Source of the DNA: Rhizobium sp. BK650 | GTDB lineage: Bacteria; Pseudomonadota; Alphaproteobacteria; Rhizobiales; Rhizobiaceae | NCBI RefSeq assembly: GCF_014195325.1 | Contig: NZ_JACIBK010000001.1 | Location: 434,001-498,000, forward strand | Length of the DNA: 64,000 nucleotides | Direction: 5' to 3' | Part shown: positions 16,940 through 26,824 of the stretch, one piece after another | Numbering within the stretch: the first letter of the stretch is position 1 | Layout: each line of letters begins with the position of its first letter | Translations under genes and position numbers: made by a program | The notes under the pieces: generated by a model | The model's input: the letters and a program-made list of their open reading frames with translations, nothing else | Told to the model about the DNA's origin: nothing | Database searches by the model: none

Positions 16940-18130
16940 TCAGGGGACGAATACCGGATCTTTCGGCAGGTTCGGCGGACTGTATCCGGTCACCATGCGC
17001 ACTCTCACGGATTCATGCAGATTTGCGCCATCGGGGATGAAGCGCCTGTCTTGGCGCGGAAGATAGATGCCCCTTCTATCGCCGCGCCTGCGCCAGGAGT
17101 TTTCCGGCACGCGCCGCGGAATATATTCGAGCAGTTTCCAACCTGCGCTCATCGAATCATGCAGCGGTGCGGCCGCGTTGAGCCCGACATAGTATTTATC
17201 GCTCTTGCCGAGGACGATGTTGTTGATCGTGCGCGAGACGTAGAGAAGGCCTGTGGGTTCCGTTTCCTGGATCATCCAGTCGAGCGGTATCTTGATCTGT
17301 GCGCTTTCGGCCTCCGGGTAGCCGCCGCCGATATCGCCGTGGACACCGGCAAACCAGACCTCCTTGAAGTCCTGTTTTGCGATTGCCGGCTTGAAGGGAT
17401 TGCCGCGATAGTCCTGATCCGGGGTCCACAATTCCGGCTGGAACATGGTTCGTCGCTCATCGATCGCCACGGCATGGCGCACATATTCGACGCTTGGATT
17501 CTTACGGGTGAACGGATGGGTCTTGAACTGAACGCGCCCTTTGCCCCTTTCGATGACAGAGGCGACGGTGTCGAAGAGACCGAGCAGTTTGATCGGCGGG
17601 CGGTCGTTGCGCAGCATGCGCTCATAGAGGCGCATGCTCTTGAAGGCCGAGGAAGGATCACCGCCGTCGACGCGCTGCTCCTGTTCGGGAATGCCCTTGT
17701 AGGTTCTGTAGGCGTAATCGAGCAGGTTTAGGTGATACCTGCTGCAGAGCCCGAAGGCATGGATGAAACCTGCGAGAACACGCGCTGTGTAGGCGCCACG
17801 GCTGAAGCCGAAAATGTAGACGCGGTCCCGGTCGGGGTGGCCTCCGTGATCGTCGGGCGTGCCGACATCGTAGTTTTCGACGAGGAAGCGGTAGGCACCT
17901 TTGACGTTTTCATCGAGACCCCAGCCTGTGGCAAGGCCCCAGACCTCGACGGACTTGCGGTAGACGGGCGACCAGGCATCTGCCGCACCAAGCGTGCCGA
18001 CGCCGGGGTCGTAATAGACGATCTGTTCTTCGCAGCGTTTCAGCGTTCCGAACAGGCGCAGGATGTTAGTGCGGTCTGCAGTTATCTCGTTCGACGTGCC
18101 GTCGAACAGAATGACGATGTTCTTCGACAT
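16940..18130 (-). CDS. DUF2235 alpha/beta hydrolase-like protein
   Basis: This 396-residue protein has the DUF2235 layout seen in Tle1-type phospholipase effectors and many stand-alone bacterial proteins. The N-terminal strand NIVILFDGTSNE provides the oxyanion region, the nucleophile elbow is GFSRGAYTARVLAGFI, and an acidic/His region (LGLFDTVASV, VHGDIGGGYPEAE) supplies candidate Asp and His catalytic residues. It has no signal peptide or membrane segment. No VgrG, Hcp or immunity-like gene is adjacent, so a type VI effector role is not supported; it is a single gene convergent with udgX. The substrate is unknown. Confidence 0.82.
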   Translation of the reverse strand: MSKNIVILFDGTSNEITADRTNILRLFGTLKRCEEQIVYYDPGVGTLGAADAWSPVYRKSVEVWGLATGWGLDENVKGAYRFLVENYDVGTPDDHGGHPDRDRVYIFGFSRGAYTARVLAGFIHAFGLCSRYHLNLLDYAYRTYKGIPEQEQRVDGGDPSSAFKSMRLYERMLRNDRPPIKLLGLFDTVASVIERGKGRVQFKTHPFTRKNPSVEYVRHAVAIDERRTMFQPELWTPDQDYRGNPFKPAIAKQDFKEVWFAGVHGDIGGGYPEAESAQIKIPLDWMIQETEPTGLLYVSRTINNIVLGKSDKYYVGLNAAAPLHDSMSAGWKLLEYIPRRVPENSWRRRGDRRGIYLPRQDRRFIPDGANLHESVRVRMVTGYSPPNLPKDPVFVP

Positions 18131-18221
18131 GCTGCTCCCCCGATACGGCTGGGGAGCAGGCTAACATCAAGTTTCCATGTCTGCAATTTTGGGTCGCAGT
18201 TTGCCAAGCAACGAAGCGAAG

Positions 18222-18244
18222 GCGAAGAGGTGAGGCCTCTTCGC
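18222..18244 (-). terminator. Hairpin downstream of carB
   Basis: A 9-bp perfect stem (GCGAAGAGG / CCTCTTCGC) with a five-base loop starts seven bases past the carB stop. It lacks a T-run, so it may be a weak terminator or an RNA-stabilising end. Confidence 0.45.
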
Positions 18245-18250
18245 TTGATA

Positions 18251-21200
18251 TCAAAAGTAGCTCTGTAGCGGACGGACTTCGAGGTTCCCCGCCTTGAGCG
18301 CCTTGATGGCCTGAGCGGCAGCTTCGGCGCCAGCCATGGTCGTGTAATAGGGCACCTTCTGCATCAGCGTGGCGCGTCGGAGCGACTTGGAATCCGAGAT
18401 CGCCTTGTTGCCATCGGTCGTGTTGATGACGAGCTGGACCTGGCGGTTGCGGATGGCGTCCTCGATATGCGGGCGCCCTTCCAAGACCTTGTTGATCTTC
18501 GTTGCCTCGATGCCGTTTTCGCCGAGGAAGCGGGCGGTGCCGCCTGTTGCCAGCACCTTGAAGCCCTGTTCGACGAGGATGCGGATTGCCGGCAGGACAC
18601 GCGACTTGTCGGCATCGCGCACCGACACGAAGACCGTGCCTTCACGCGGGAGTTCGACGCCTGCGCCGAGTTGCGACTTGGCGAAGGCCAGCGCGAAATC
18701 ACTGTCGAGGCCGATGACTTCGCCGGTGGAGCGCATCTCCGGGCCAAGCAGTGTATCGACACCGGGGAAGCGGGCGAAGGGGAAGACAGCTTCCTTGACG
18801 GCAATGTGCTTCAACGCCCGCGGATCGGGCTTCTCGCCATAGGCCGCGAAGGTCGCGTCGAGTTTCTCGCCAGCCATGACGCGGGCAGCGATCTTGGCGA
18901 TCGGCGCGCCGATGGTCTTGGCGACGAAGGGCACGGTGCGCGAGGCGCGCGGATTGACTTCCAGTACGTAGACGGTGCCATCCTTGATCGCGAACTGCAC
19001 ATTCATCAGGCCGCCGACGTTCAATGCCTTTGCCATGGCCGTTGCCTGGCGCTCCAGCTCGTCGAGCATCTCGCGCGAAAGCGTGCGCGGCGGCAGCGAG
19101 CAGGCGCTATCGCCTGAATGGATGCCGGCCTCTTCGATATGTTCCATAATGCCGGCGACATAAACGTCGGTGCCGTCCGAGAGGCAGTCGACGTCGACTT
19201 CGATGGCGTTGGTCAGGTAGCTGTCGAAAAGCAGCGGGTTCTTGCCGAGCAGTGTGTTGATCTGGCCGGTCTTGTCGTTCGGGTAGCGTGCCTTGATATC
19301 CTCGGGCACCAGTTCCGGCACCGTGTCGAGCAGATAGGTCTGCAGCTGGCTCTCGGCGTGGATGATTTGCATGGCGCGGCCGCCGAGCACGTAGGACGGG
19401 CGAACGACCAGCGGGAAACCGATTTCGGCGGCGACGAGGCGGGCCTGCTCGACCGAATAAGCGATGCCGTTGTTCGGCTGGTTGAGGTCGAGCTTCATCA
19501 GAAGCTTCTGGAAGCGATCGCGGTCTTCTGCAAGGTCGATCATGTCGGGCGCGGTGCCGAGGATCGGGATGCCGTTCTTTTCCAGGGCTTCAGCGAGCTT
19601 CAGTGGCGTCTGGCCGCCGAACTGGACGATGACGCCGACGACTTCCCCCTTTTCCTGCTCGGCGCGCAGGATTTCGATCACGTCTTCGGCCGTGAGCGGC
19701 TCGAAATAGAGGCGATCGGATGTGTCGTAGTCGGTCGAAACCGTTTCCGGATTGCAGTTGATCATTATCGCTTCATAGCCCGCATCCTTGAGCGCGAAGG
19801 CGGCATGGCAGCAGCAATAGTCGAATTCGATGCCCTGGCCGATACGGTTCGGACCGCCGCCGAGGATGACGACCTTCTTGCGGTCGGAGACTAGCGCTTC
19901 GGAGCGGGCCTCGCCGACGAAAGGCGTCTCGTATGTAGAGTACATATAGGCGGTCGGCGAGGCGAATTCGGCTGCACAGGTGTCGATGCGCTTGAAGACC
20001 GGGCGGACGTTCAGACTGTTGCGCAGCTCGGCTACTTCCTTCGGGCGCTTGCCGGTCAGCGTGGCAAGGCGGGCATCAGAAAAGCCCATCGCCTTTAGCA
20101 TGCGCAGGTTGGTCTCGTCGGTCGGGAGACCGTGCTCGCGGATGCGCGCTTCCATGTCCACGATGTTCTTGAGCTGGGCGATGAACCAGGGGTCGATCTT
20201 GCAACCTTCGTGAACCTCTTCGATGGTCAGGCCCATGCGCAGCGCCTGGGCGACCATGCGCAGGCGATCCGGCGTCGGTGTGCCGATCGCGGCGCGGATC
20301 GCGTTCTGGCTGGATTCGCCTTCTTCCGAGTCGGGTATTTCAATTTCGTCGAGGCCGGTCAGACCGGTTTCGAGGCCGCGCAATGCCTTCTGCAGCGATT
20401 CCGCGAAGGTGCGGCCGATCGCCATGACTTCGCCGACCGACTTCATGGCCGTGGTCAGCACCGGGGAGGCGCCGGGAAATTTTTCGAAGGCGAAGCGCGG
20501 GATCTTGGTGACGACATAGTCGATCGATGGTTCGAAGGAGGCAGGGGTCGCGCCGCCGGTAATGTCGTTTTCGAGTTCGTCGAGCGTGTAGCCGATGGCA
20601 AGTTTGGCGGCGACCTTGGCGATCGGGAAGCCGGTGGCCTTAGAGGCGAGCGCCGAAGAGCGCGAGACGCGCGGGTTCATTTCGATGACGACGAGGCGGC
20701 CATCCTTCGGATTGACGGCAAACTGCACGTTCGAGCCGCCGGTCTCGACGCCGATCTCGCGCAGCACGGCGATCGAGGCGTTGCGCATGATCTGGTATTC
20801 CTTGTCCGTCAGCGTCAGCGCCGGCGCGACGGTAATCGAATCGCCGGTATGGACGCCCATCGGGTCGATGTTCTCGATCGAGCAGATGATGATGCAGTTG
20901 TCCGCCTTGTCGCGGACGACCTCCATCTCATACTCCTTCCAGCCGAGGACGGATTCTTCAACCAGCACTTCGGTGGTCGGCGAAGCATCGAGGCCGCTGC
21001 CGACGATTTCGAAGAATTCCGAGCGGTTATAAGCAATGCCGCCGCCGGTGCCGCCGAGGGTGAAGGACGGACGGATGATGGCCGGCAGGCCGACATGGTC
21101 GATCGCCTGGGCGGCGATCGCCATGGCGTGGCTCATATAGCGCTGCTTGCGGTCGCTCTCGCCGAGGTTCCACTGGTTTTCCAGTTCGTCGAGCGCCTTG

Positions 21201-21736
21201 TCGAGATCGGCGCCGGAGAGGCTTTCGCGCAGCTTGGTGCGCTCGGCTTCATGGGTCTTGCGGTCGGCGTCCTTGATGTCGGTGGCGTTTGCCAGCATCG
21301 AGCGCGGCGTTTCAAGGCCTATGCGCGCCATCGCCTCGCGGAACAGCGCGCGGTCCTCTGCCATGTCGATGGCGGCAGGCTTGGCGCCGATCATCTCGAC
21401 ATTATAGCGGTCGAGCACGCCCATGCGCTTCAGCGAGAGCGCGGTGTTCAGCGCCGTCTGGCCGCCCATAGTCGGCAGCAGCGCGTCGGGGCGTTCCTTG
21501 GCGATGATCTTGGCGACGACTTCGGGGGTGATCGGCTCGACATAGGTGGCGTCGGCGAGGCCCGGATCGGTCATGATCGTTGCCGGATTGGAGTTGACGA
21601 GGATGACGCGGTAGCCTTCCTCCTTCAGCGCCTTGCAGGCCTGGGTGCCGGAATAGTCGAATTCGCAAGCCTGGCCAATGACGATCGGTCCTGCGCCGAT
21701 GATGAGGATCGATTTGATGTCTTGGCGCTTCGGCAT
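18251..21736 (-). CDS. carB: Carbamoyl-phosphate synthase large subunit
   Basis: This cytoplasmic subunit makes carbamoyl phosphate from bicarbonate, two ATP and ammonia delivered by CarA, feeding arginine and pyrimidine synthesis. The two homologous synthetase halves are visible: carboxy-phosphate half (residues 1-400, [36 protein letters not shown]), oligomerisation region, carbamoyl-phosphate half (about 560-950, [32 protein letters not shown]), and C-terminal MGS-like allosteric domain ([11 protein letters not shown]). It has 1161 residues against about 1073 in E. coli; part of the difference is an extra charged segment near residues 160-195, usual in Rhizobiales. carA is 9.4 kb away on the same strand, so the subunits are not in one operon. 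Confidence 0.97.
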   Translation of the reverse strand: MPKRQDIKSILIIGAGPIVIGQACEFDYSGTQACKALKEEGYRVILVNSNPATIMTDPGLADATYVEPITPEVVAKIIAKERPDALLPTMGGQTALNTALSLKRMGVLDRYNVEMIGAKPAAIDMAEDRALFREAMARIGLETPRSMLANATDIKDADRKTHEAERTKLRESLSGADLDKALDELENQWNLGESDRKQRYMSHAMAIAAQAIDHVGLPAIIRPSFTLGGTGGGIAYNRSEFFEIVGSGLDASPTTEVLVEESVLGWKEYEMEVVRDKADNCIIICSIENIDPMGVHTGDSITVAPALTLTDKEYQIMRNASIAVLREIGVETGGSNVQFAVNPKDGRLVVIEMNPRVSRSSALASKATGFPIAKVAAKLAIGYTLDELENDITGGATPASFEPSIDYVVTKIPRFAFEKFPGASPVLTTAMKSVGEVMAIGRTFAESLQKALRGLETGLTGLDEIEIPDSEEGESSQNAIRAAIGTPTPDRLRMVAQALRMGLTIEEVHEGCKIDPWFIAQLKNIVDMEARIREHGLPTDETNLRMLKAMGFSDARLATLTGKRPKEVAELRNSLNVRPVFKRIDTCAAEFASPTAYMYSTYETPFVGEARSEALVSDRKKVVILGGGPNRIGQGIEFDYCCCHAAFALKDAGYEAIMINCNPETVSTDYDTSDRLYFEPLTAEDVIEILRAEQEKGEVVGVIVQFGGQTPLKLAEALEKNGIPILGTAPDMIDLAEDRDRFQKLLMKLDLNQPNNGIAYSVEQARLVAAEIGFPLVVRPSYVLGGRAMQIIHAESQLQTYLLDTVPELVPEDIKARYPNDKTGQINTLLGKNPLLFDSYLTNAIEVDVDCLSDGTDVYVAGIMEHIEEAGIHSGDSACSLPPRTLSREMLDELERQATAMAKALNVGGLMNVQFAIKDGTVYVLEVNPRASRTVPFVAKTIGAPIAKIAARVMAGEKLDATFAAYGEKPDPRALKHIAVKEAVFPFARFPGVDTLLGPEMRSTGEVIGLDSDFALAFAKSQLGAGVELPREGTVFVSVRDADKSRVLPAIRILVEQGFKVLATGGTARFLGENGIEATKINKVLEGRPHIEDAIRNRQVQLVINTTDGNKAISDSKSLRRATLMQKVPYYTTMAGAEAAAQAIKALKAGNLEVRPLQSYF

Positions 21737-21908
21737 GGGCGATATCCATTTCTAGCTGCGCAAAAAGCCGGCCAGGGTGGGAGGTCACCGGGTCGGGTCG
21801 CGCATTGAGGGTCTTTTCAGGCTAGAAGCGGCTTATAGGCAAATGTTTTTGCAAACGGAACCCCATAAATCACGGAATCGACAGGAATTCGGACCGGCCT
21901 TTGGAAGC

Positions 21909-22937
21909 CTATTGCCCACCGGGCACGACGAGCGTGCGAATCTCGCCGCTAAGCGCCGGATTGGCGATGGCTTCGGGTGCCTGTTCGAGCGTGATCAGAC
22001 GCGAAATCAGCGGATCGACCTTGATCGTGCCTGTGGCGATGAGATCGGCGGCGCGCCCATGCGTGAAGGGATTGAGGAAGGAGCTTATAAGGCTTACTTC
22101 GCGAAACAACAGATCGAAGGGCTCGATCTCAATCTTTGCGCCTTGCGGCATGACGCCGAGGATGACGGCAGTGCCGCCACGCCTTGCGAGCTTCGGCGCC
22201 TGCATTATCGTTTCCGGCACACCAGCACATTCAAAGACGACGTCGGCGCCGCCGGGCAGCAAACCTTGATCGCCGGTAATGCTGCTGACTGCGTCCGCAT
22301 GTGACGGATCGAAGGTCGCGGTGGCACCGAGCGTTTCGGCAAGCGCGCGTTTCTCGGAATTGCGGGTGACCAGCAGAATACGTGTTGCGCCGGCAAGCCG
22401 GGCAAGCTGGACGGTGAGCAAGCCGATCACCCCGCCGCCGAGCACGATGACCGACGAGCCGGTCTTTATGTTGGCGAGATCGACACCGTGCAGGCAGCAG
22501 GCAAGCGGCTCGCAAAAGGCGCCACGCAACGGATCGAGCTCGAGCGGCAGTTCAAAAGCCTGTTTCTGCGGGAGGATGACGTAATCGGCGAAACCGCCAT
22601 CGCGATGGATGCCGATCGCTTGCAGGTTCCGGCAGAGATTGACGCGGCCATTGTGGCATTCTTCGCAGCGGCCGCAGGCGATGTTGGGATCGCCAGTCAC
22701 ACGCATCCCGGGACGAAAGGCGATGACTTCGGGGCCGACGGACTCGATGATGCCGGCGAATTCGTGGCCGAGCGTCACCGGCGGATGCGAGGGGAATTCG
22801 CCGAGAAAAAGATGACGGTCCGTGCCGCAGATGCCGCAAGCTTCGATGCGCACGAGCAGGTCATCCGCCCCGGGGATGGGCTTTTCGATTTCTCGGAGCA
22901 GCAGTCTTCCGGTCGCTTCCAGACGCACGGCCTTCAT
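21909..22937 (-). CDS. Zinc-dependent medium-chain alcohol/polyol dehydrogenase
   Basis: This NAD(P)-dependent cytoplasmic dehydrogenase has 342 residues. The catalytic zinc site is CGICGTDRH plus GHEFAG, the structural zinc has four cysteines in CGRCEECHNGRVNLC, and the Rossmann motif is VLGGGVIGLLTVQLA. The pattern is that of the sorbitol/threonine dehydrogenase branch; the substrate cannot be named. The start at 22937 is preceded by GGGAGAG at good spacing; the 14 extra upstream codons are not conserved-looking. A fragment LEPLACCLHGVD supplies the glutamate seen in polyol dehydrogenases (GAFCEPLACC). It is a lone gene between carB and the NRAMP-like region. Confidence 0.85.
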   Translation of the reverse strand: MKAVRLEATGRLLLREIEKPIPGADDLLVRIEACGICGTDRHLFLGEFPSHPPVTLGHEFAGIIESVGPEVIAFRPGMRVTGDPNIACGRCEECHNGRVNLCRNLQAIGIHRDGGFADYVILPQKQAFELPLELDPLRGAFCEPLACCLHGVDLANIKTGSSVIVLGGGVIGLLTVQLARLAGATRILLVTRNSEKRALAETLGATATFDPSHADAVSSITGDQGLLPGGADVVFECAGVPETIMQAPKLARRGGTAVILGVMPQGAKIEIEPFDLLFREVSLISSFLNPFTHGRAADLIATGTIKVDPLISRLITLEQAPEAIANPALSGEIRTLVVPGGQ

Positions 22938-23095
22938 TAAATCTCTCCCACATTCTCTCCTTCGTTCAGGAAGTGCCAAAGCGGAAGTCTCGTCAAGCGC
23001 TGCGTTCTCCTCCTTGCCGAGGCTTCAGTACACCGATTGCCTGCGGGAACAATATCATGTGCTCAAGGTTTGCTGCCGAGAAACTGGAGGCTGCG

Positions 23096-23248
23096 ATGGT
23101 AGATCCCAAGGACAAAGAACCGGCGGAAGGCTCGCGAGAGACTGTCAACAAGGAGTTGGCCCGTCTGGGACAGCGCAAGCCACAGAGTGGTGTCGGCACA
23201 GATTCTGGACAAAAAGGACCCGCTCAACCGCGATCCACGAACAAGTGA
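23096..23248 (+). CDS. Small hydrophilic protein of unknown function
   Basis: A 50-residue ORF starts with ATG at 23096, preceded by CTGGAGG five bases upstream, which is a strong ribosome site. The product is highly charged and rich in Lys, Gly, Gln and Ser, without membrane segments, and is probably disordered. It ends 36 bases before the NRAMP-like transporter start on the same strand, so the two may be co-transcribed. I do not recognise it. Support is the ribosome site and position only. Confidence 0.45.
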   Translation: MVDPKDKEPAEGSRETVNKELARLGQRKPQSGVGTDSGQKGPAQPRSTNK

Positions 23249-23284
23249 GCTGCCGTCCGTCCGCTTTTGACATCCGTGAGGAAC

Positions 23285-24583
23285 ATGCCGTCGCGTCCGA
23301 GAAACAAAGAAGCCCATTCAGATAATGATAAAGGCAAAGCGGGGTTCGGTGGTCTGCTTGGTCGGGGCATCATTTCGGGCGCAGCCGACGACGACCCGTC
23401 CGCGATAGGGACTTATGCAAGCGCCGGCGCACGCTTCGGGCCAGACATATTGTGGACCGCGCCCGTCACTCTGCCGATGATGTTCACTGTCGTGTATCTG
23501 TCGTCGAAGCTCGGCCAGGTGTCGGGGCGTGGGCTGTTTCACGCGATCCGGGACTTCTATCCTCGATGGCTTCTTTGGACGGTGCTCGTTGGTGTCGTCA
23601 CAGGAAACACGATCGAAGCCGCGGCCGATCTGGGCGGCATGGCGGCCGCCTTGAACCTCTTTCTGCCGGTCCCGGTTCCAGTTCTTGTGGCCGCCGTTGC
23701 AGTCGTCATCTTCGCCCTGCAGGTGCTGGGCTCCTACATGCTCATCCGCCGCGTTTTCCGATGGCTTGCCCTGACGTTGCTCGCCTATGTGGGCGCCGCG
23801 TTGCTGGCGCAGCCCGATTTGCTGGCGACGCTAAAAGGTACGCTCATCCCAAAAATTGAATTCAGCAAGGAGTTTCTGTCGATCATCGTTGCCATTATCG
23901 GGACGACCTTGTCGGCTTATCTTTACACTTGGCAGTCGAACGAAGAGGTCGAAGAGGAAATTGCCGAGGGAAAGACGACGGTGGAGGAACGGCGAGGCGC
24001 CAGTGATCGGGAACTGAGACACTCGAAGCTGGAAATTCTCATCGGCATGACATTTTCCAATCTGATCATGTACTTCGTCATCCTTGCCACCGGCTCGACT
24101 CTGTATACTCACGGTCAGACCGAGATCGAGACGGCCGCGCAGGCCGCCGAAGCCTTGAAGCCGATTGCGGGAGATGCGGCTGGCTACCTGTTTGCGGCCG
24201 GAATCGTCTCGGTGGGGTTCCTTGCCGTTCCTGTCATGACGACCGGTGCCGCCTATGATCTCGCTCAGTCGATAAATATAAAGGGCAGCCTCAACGCCAG
24301 GGCGCGGGATGCAAAATCCTTTTATGTGATCATGGGTATCGTGACGGTGGTCGCTGTCTCTCTGAATTTCCTCGGCTTCAATCCGATGAAGGCCCTCGTC
24401 TGGTCGGGCATTGTTCAAGGCTTCTCAACCCCACCCCTTCTGCTGCTGATCCTGCTGATGACGAATAATCGCAAGATCATGGGCGGACAGGTGAACTCGC
24501 GGGCCATGAATATAATGGGCTGGATCACGACGGCCGTTATCTTTTCCGCCAGTGGGGGCTTGGTCGTCAGTTGGTTCGTCTAA
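23285..24583 (+). CDS. NRAMP-related membrane transporter with non-canonical metal-site motifs
   Basis: This inner-membrane protein of about 432 residues has eleven predicted transmembrane helices and the NRAMP fold order. In helix 1 the usual DPGN metal motif is replaced by DDDPSAIGTY (near residues 34-43), and in helix 6 the usual MPH-type motif is replaced by VPVMTTGAAYDLA. A charged cytoplasmic loop with EEVEEEIAEGKTTVEERRG sits between helices 5 and 6. It is therefore a divergent NRAMP relative, and Mn2+ or Fe2+ transport should not be assumed; a different ion such as Mg2+, or no metal, is possible. The start is uncertain: ATG at 23285, with GTG and TTG options up to 18 bases upstream. 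Confidence 0.78.
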   Translation: MPSRPRNKEAHSDNDKGKAGFGGLLGRGIISGAADDDPSAIGTYASAGARFGPDILWTAPVTLPMMFTVVYLSSKLGQVSGRGLFHAIRDFYPRWLLWTVLVGVVTGNTIEAAADLGGMAAALNLFLPVPVPVLVAAVAVVIFALQVLGSYMLIRRVFRWLALTLLAYVGAALLAQPDLLATLKGTLIPKIEFSKEFLSIIVAIIGTTLSAYLYTWQSNEEVEEEIAEGKTTVEERRGASDRELRHSKLEILIGMTFSNLIMYFVILATGSTLYTHGQTEIETAAQAAEALKPIAGDAAGYLFAAGIVSVGFLAVPVMTTGAAYDLAQSINIKGSLNARARDAKSFYVIMGIVTVVAVSLNFLGFNPMKALVWSGIVQGFSTPPLLLLILLMTNNRKIMGGQVNSRAMNIMGWITTAVIFSASGGLVVSWFV

Positions 24584-24734
24584 ATCTCGAGTTAATGTCG
24601 ATAGGGATGGAGATTACACGAAGCGGATCCGACGCATCCGCGTCGGTCACTCGTTCCTCCGGCTGGAATTCCAGCAGGTGACGGATATATTGATTCATTG
24701 AATATAAGCACTGGTGTAGCCGGGGAGATCGAAG

Positions 24735-25667
24735 ATGGAATGGAAAGGCCGGCGTCAGTCCGACAATATCGAGGATCGCCGCGGCGATGCGTCCGCTGGC
24801 GGCAATCCCTTCGGCCGCGGTGGTGGTTTCAGTTTTCCGTCGGGTGGCGGAGTTGGTCGTCGTGGCGGCGGACTCAGCATTGGCACGATCATCTTTCTCG
24901 TCGTCATCTACCTGATCTTCAAGGCGATGGGCGTTGACCTGCTGCAGGTGATGGAGGGCGGCGGCTCAATGGACGGCGCTGGCGGTTCAGGCTATTCGCA
25001 GGGCGAATCCTCCTTTCGGGTTCCGGCCAATGACGAGATGACCGCCTTCGTGCGCACGGTCCTCGCTGAAACCGAAGATACCTGGCACGGCATCTTTCAG
25101 TCGCAGGGCAAGGATTATGAAGAGCCGCGCCTCGTTCTCTTCTCCGGCCAGACGCAGTCGGCCTGCGGGTTTGCGTCGGCTGCGACCGGGCCTTTCTATT
25201 GCCCCAGCGATCACAAGGTCTATCTGGACACGGCCTTCTTCCAGCAGCTTTCCGACCAGTTCGGTGCATCCGGTGATTTCGCGGAAGCCTATGTGGTGGC
25301 TCACGAGGTCGGCCACCATGTGCAGAACCTGCTCGGCATCCTGCCGAAGTTCAATGAGGCCCGTCAGCGCATGAGCGAGGCCGATGCCAACAAGATGTCG
25401 GTGCGCGTCGAACTGCAGGCCGATTGCTTCGCCGGCATCTGGGGCAAGTTCACGCAGCAGAAGGGCATCCTGGAGGCCGGCGATCTGGAGGAGGCGCTGA
25501 ATGCCGCCCAGCAGATCGGCGACGATACGCTGCAGAAGCGCTCGCAGGGCTATGTCGTTCCCGAAAGCTTCAACCACGGCACGTCGGCCCAGCGCGTGCG
25601 CTGGTTCAAGCGCGGCTTCGATAGCGGGCAGCTTTCGGCCTGCGATACATTCTCCAACCCGATCTGA
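24735..25667 (+). CDS. YpfJ family neutral zinc metallopeptidase
   Basis: This 310-residue membrane-anchored protein has a Gly/Arg/Ser-rich N-terminus (residues 1-45), one transmembrane segment (SIGTIIFLVVIYLIFKAMG) and a periplasmic or extracytoplasmic domain. The zinc motif HEVGHHVQ (HExxH) is near residue 195 and the downstream ADCFAGIWG segment supplies further ligand candidates, as in the Pfam Zn_peptidase family. Family function is poorly known. The region just after the membrane segment is again Gly/Ser-rich. It is transcribed alone, convergent with the aldo/keto reductase gene. Confidence 0.87.
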   Translation: MEWKGRRQSDNIEDRRGDASAGGNPFGRGGGFSFPSGGGVGRRGGGLSIGTIIFLVVIYLIFKAMGVDLLQVMEGGGSMDGAGGSGYSQGESSFRVPANDEMTAFVRTVLAETEDTWHGIFQSQGKDYEEPRLVLFSGQTQSACGFASAATGPFYCPSDHKVYLDTAFFQQLSDQFGASGDFAEAYVVAHEVGHHVQNLLGILPKFNEARQRMSEADANKMSVRVELQADCFAGIWGKFTQQKGILEAGDLEEALNAAQQIGDDTLQKRSQGYVVPESFNHGTSAQRVRWFKRGFDSGQLSACDTFSNPI

Positions 25668-25720
25668 ACGAGATATTCGGCGCCCAACCTCGAGGGCAGG
25701 GCGCTGGTCGTCGTAAATGA

Positions 25721-26713
25721 TTACTTTTCACTGTCCATATGCTTGAGCTGGGCTTCCGGATAACGGGCACCCTTGGCGGCACCCTTGGGCACGGCATGCT
25801 CAATAGCGGAGAGGTCGTCTGCGCTTAACTCCACTGCGCGGGAGCCGAGCGCTTCCGTCAGGCGATCGCGGCGGCGGGCGCCAACCAGCGGCACGATATC
25901 CTTGCCCTGAGCCGCCACCCAGGCGATTGCGACCTGCGCGACCGAGGCGCCTTTGAGAATGGCGATCTTCCTGAGTTCTTCGACCAGTGCAAGGTTCTCA
26001 TCGACATTGCCTTCTTGGAAGCGCGGGCTGGCGGCGCGGAAGTCGCCTTGTGCCTGCTGGCCCTTCTGCCAATGACCGCTGATGAGGCCGCGCGACAGCA
26101 CGCCATAGGCTGTGATAGAAATGCCGAGTTCGCGGGTGGTTGGTAGGATTTCATCCTCGATGCCGCGGGAGATCAGCGAGTATTCGATCTGCAGGTCGGC
26201 AATCGGTGCAACGGCGGCGGCCCTGCGGATCGTATCGGCGCCGACTTCGGAGAGGCCGACATGGCGCACGTAGCCGGCCTCGATGAGATCGGCGATGGCG
26301 CCCACGGTTTCCTCGATCGGCACGTTCGGATCGAGGCGGGCAGGGCGGTAGATGTCGATATAATCAACGCCAAGGCGCTGTAGCGTATAGGCCAGAAAGT
26401 TTTTGATGGCGACGGGGCGGGCGTCATAGCCGTTCCAGCCGTTCGCTGGGTCGCGCAGCGCGCCGAACTTGACGCTGATAACAGCGTTTTCGCGCTTGCG
26501 GCCCTTGAGCGCCTCGCCGATCAGCATCTCATTATGGCCCATGCCATAGAAATCGCCTGTATCGAGCAGGTTGATGCCGGCGTCGAGCGCGGCATGGATG
26601 GTCGCAATGCTTTCAGCTCGGTCGGATGGCCCATACATACCCGACATGCCCATGCAGCCGAGGCCGATGACCGAGACTTCGGGGCCAGTCTTTCCCAAAC
26701 GATAGGTCTGCAT
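25721..26713 (-). CDS. Aldo/keto reductase with substituted catalytic histidine
   Basis: This NADPH-dependent TIM-barrel oxidoreductase has 330 residues. Catalytic Asp51 and Tyr56 (LLDTGDFYG) and Lys82 (SVKFG) are present. The position that holds the tetrad His in most relatives (QHRVDP-type motif) reads YRPARLDP, so His is replaced by Ala125. The cofactor-binding end has SRAVELSADDLSAIE and earlier GLSEVGADTIRRA. This subgroup occurs in other proteobacteria, so it may be a real variant with altered chemistry. The gene is divergent from a LysR regulator gene 111 bases away that probably controls it. The substrate is unknown. Confidence 0.88.
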   Translation of the reverse strand: MQTYRLGKTGPEVSVIGLGCMGMSGMYGPSDRAESIATIHAALDAGINLLDTGDFYGMGHNEMLIGEALKGRKRENAVISVKFGALRDPANGWNGYDARPVAIKNFLAYTLQRLGVDYIDIYRPARLDPNVPIEETVGAIADLIEAGYVRHVGLSEVGADTIRRAAAVAPIADLQIEYSLISRGIEDEILPTTRELGISITAYGVLSRGLISGHWQKGQQAQGDFRAASPRFQEGNVDENLALVEELRKIAILKGASVAQVAIAWVAAQGKDIVPLVGARRRDRLTEALGSRAVELSADDLSAIEHAVPKGAAKGARYPEAQLKHMDSEK

Positions 26714-26824
26714 CTTCTTCTCCTTCAGCGGCGGCCCAATGACGCCCTCGGACGCGGTTTTACAGCAGCTTACTTTGTGCGATAATCCGGATAGTCTCGA
26801 ACAGGCCGTACGGAAAAATGCACA

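Noticed and set aside
16940-18130. DUF2235 protein as a type VI secretion phospholipase effector
   Set aside because: No vgrG, PAAR, adaptor or immunity-like gene is next to it; stand-alone DUF2235 proteins are common.
20132-21808. Open frame of 558 codons on the plus strand opposite carB
   Set aside because: It is the antisense of carB, with composition typical of a GC-rich shadow frame and no ribosome site; carB is unambiguous.
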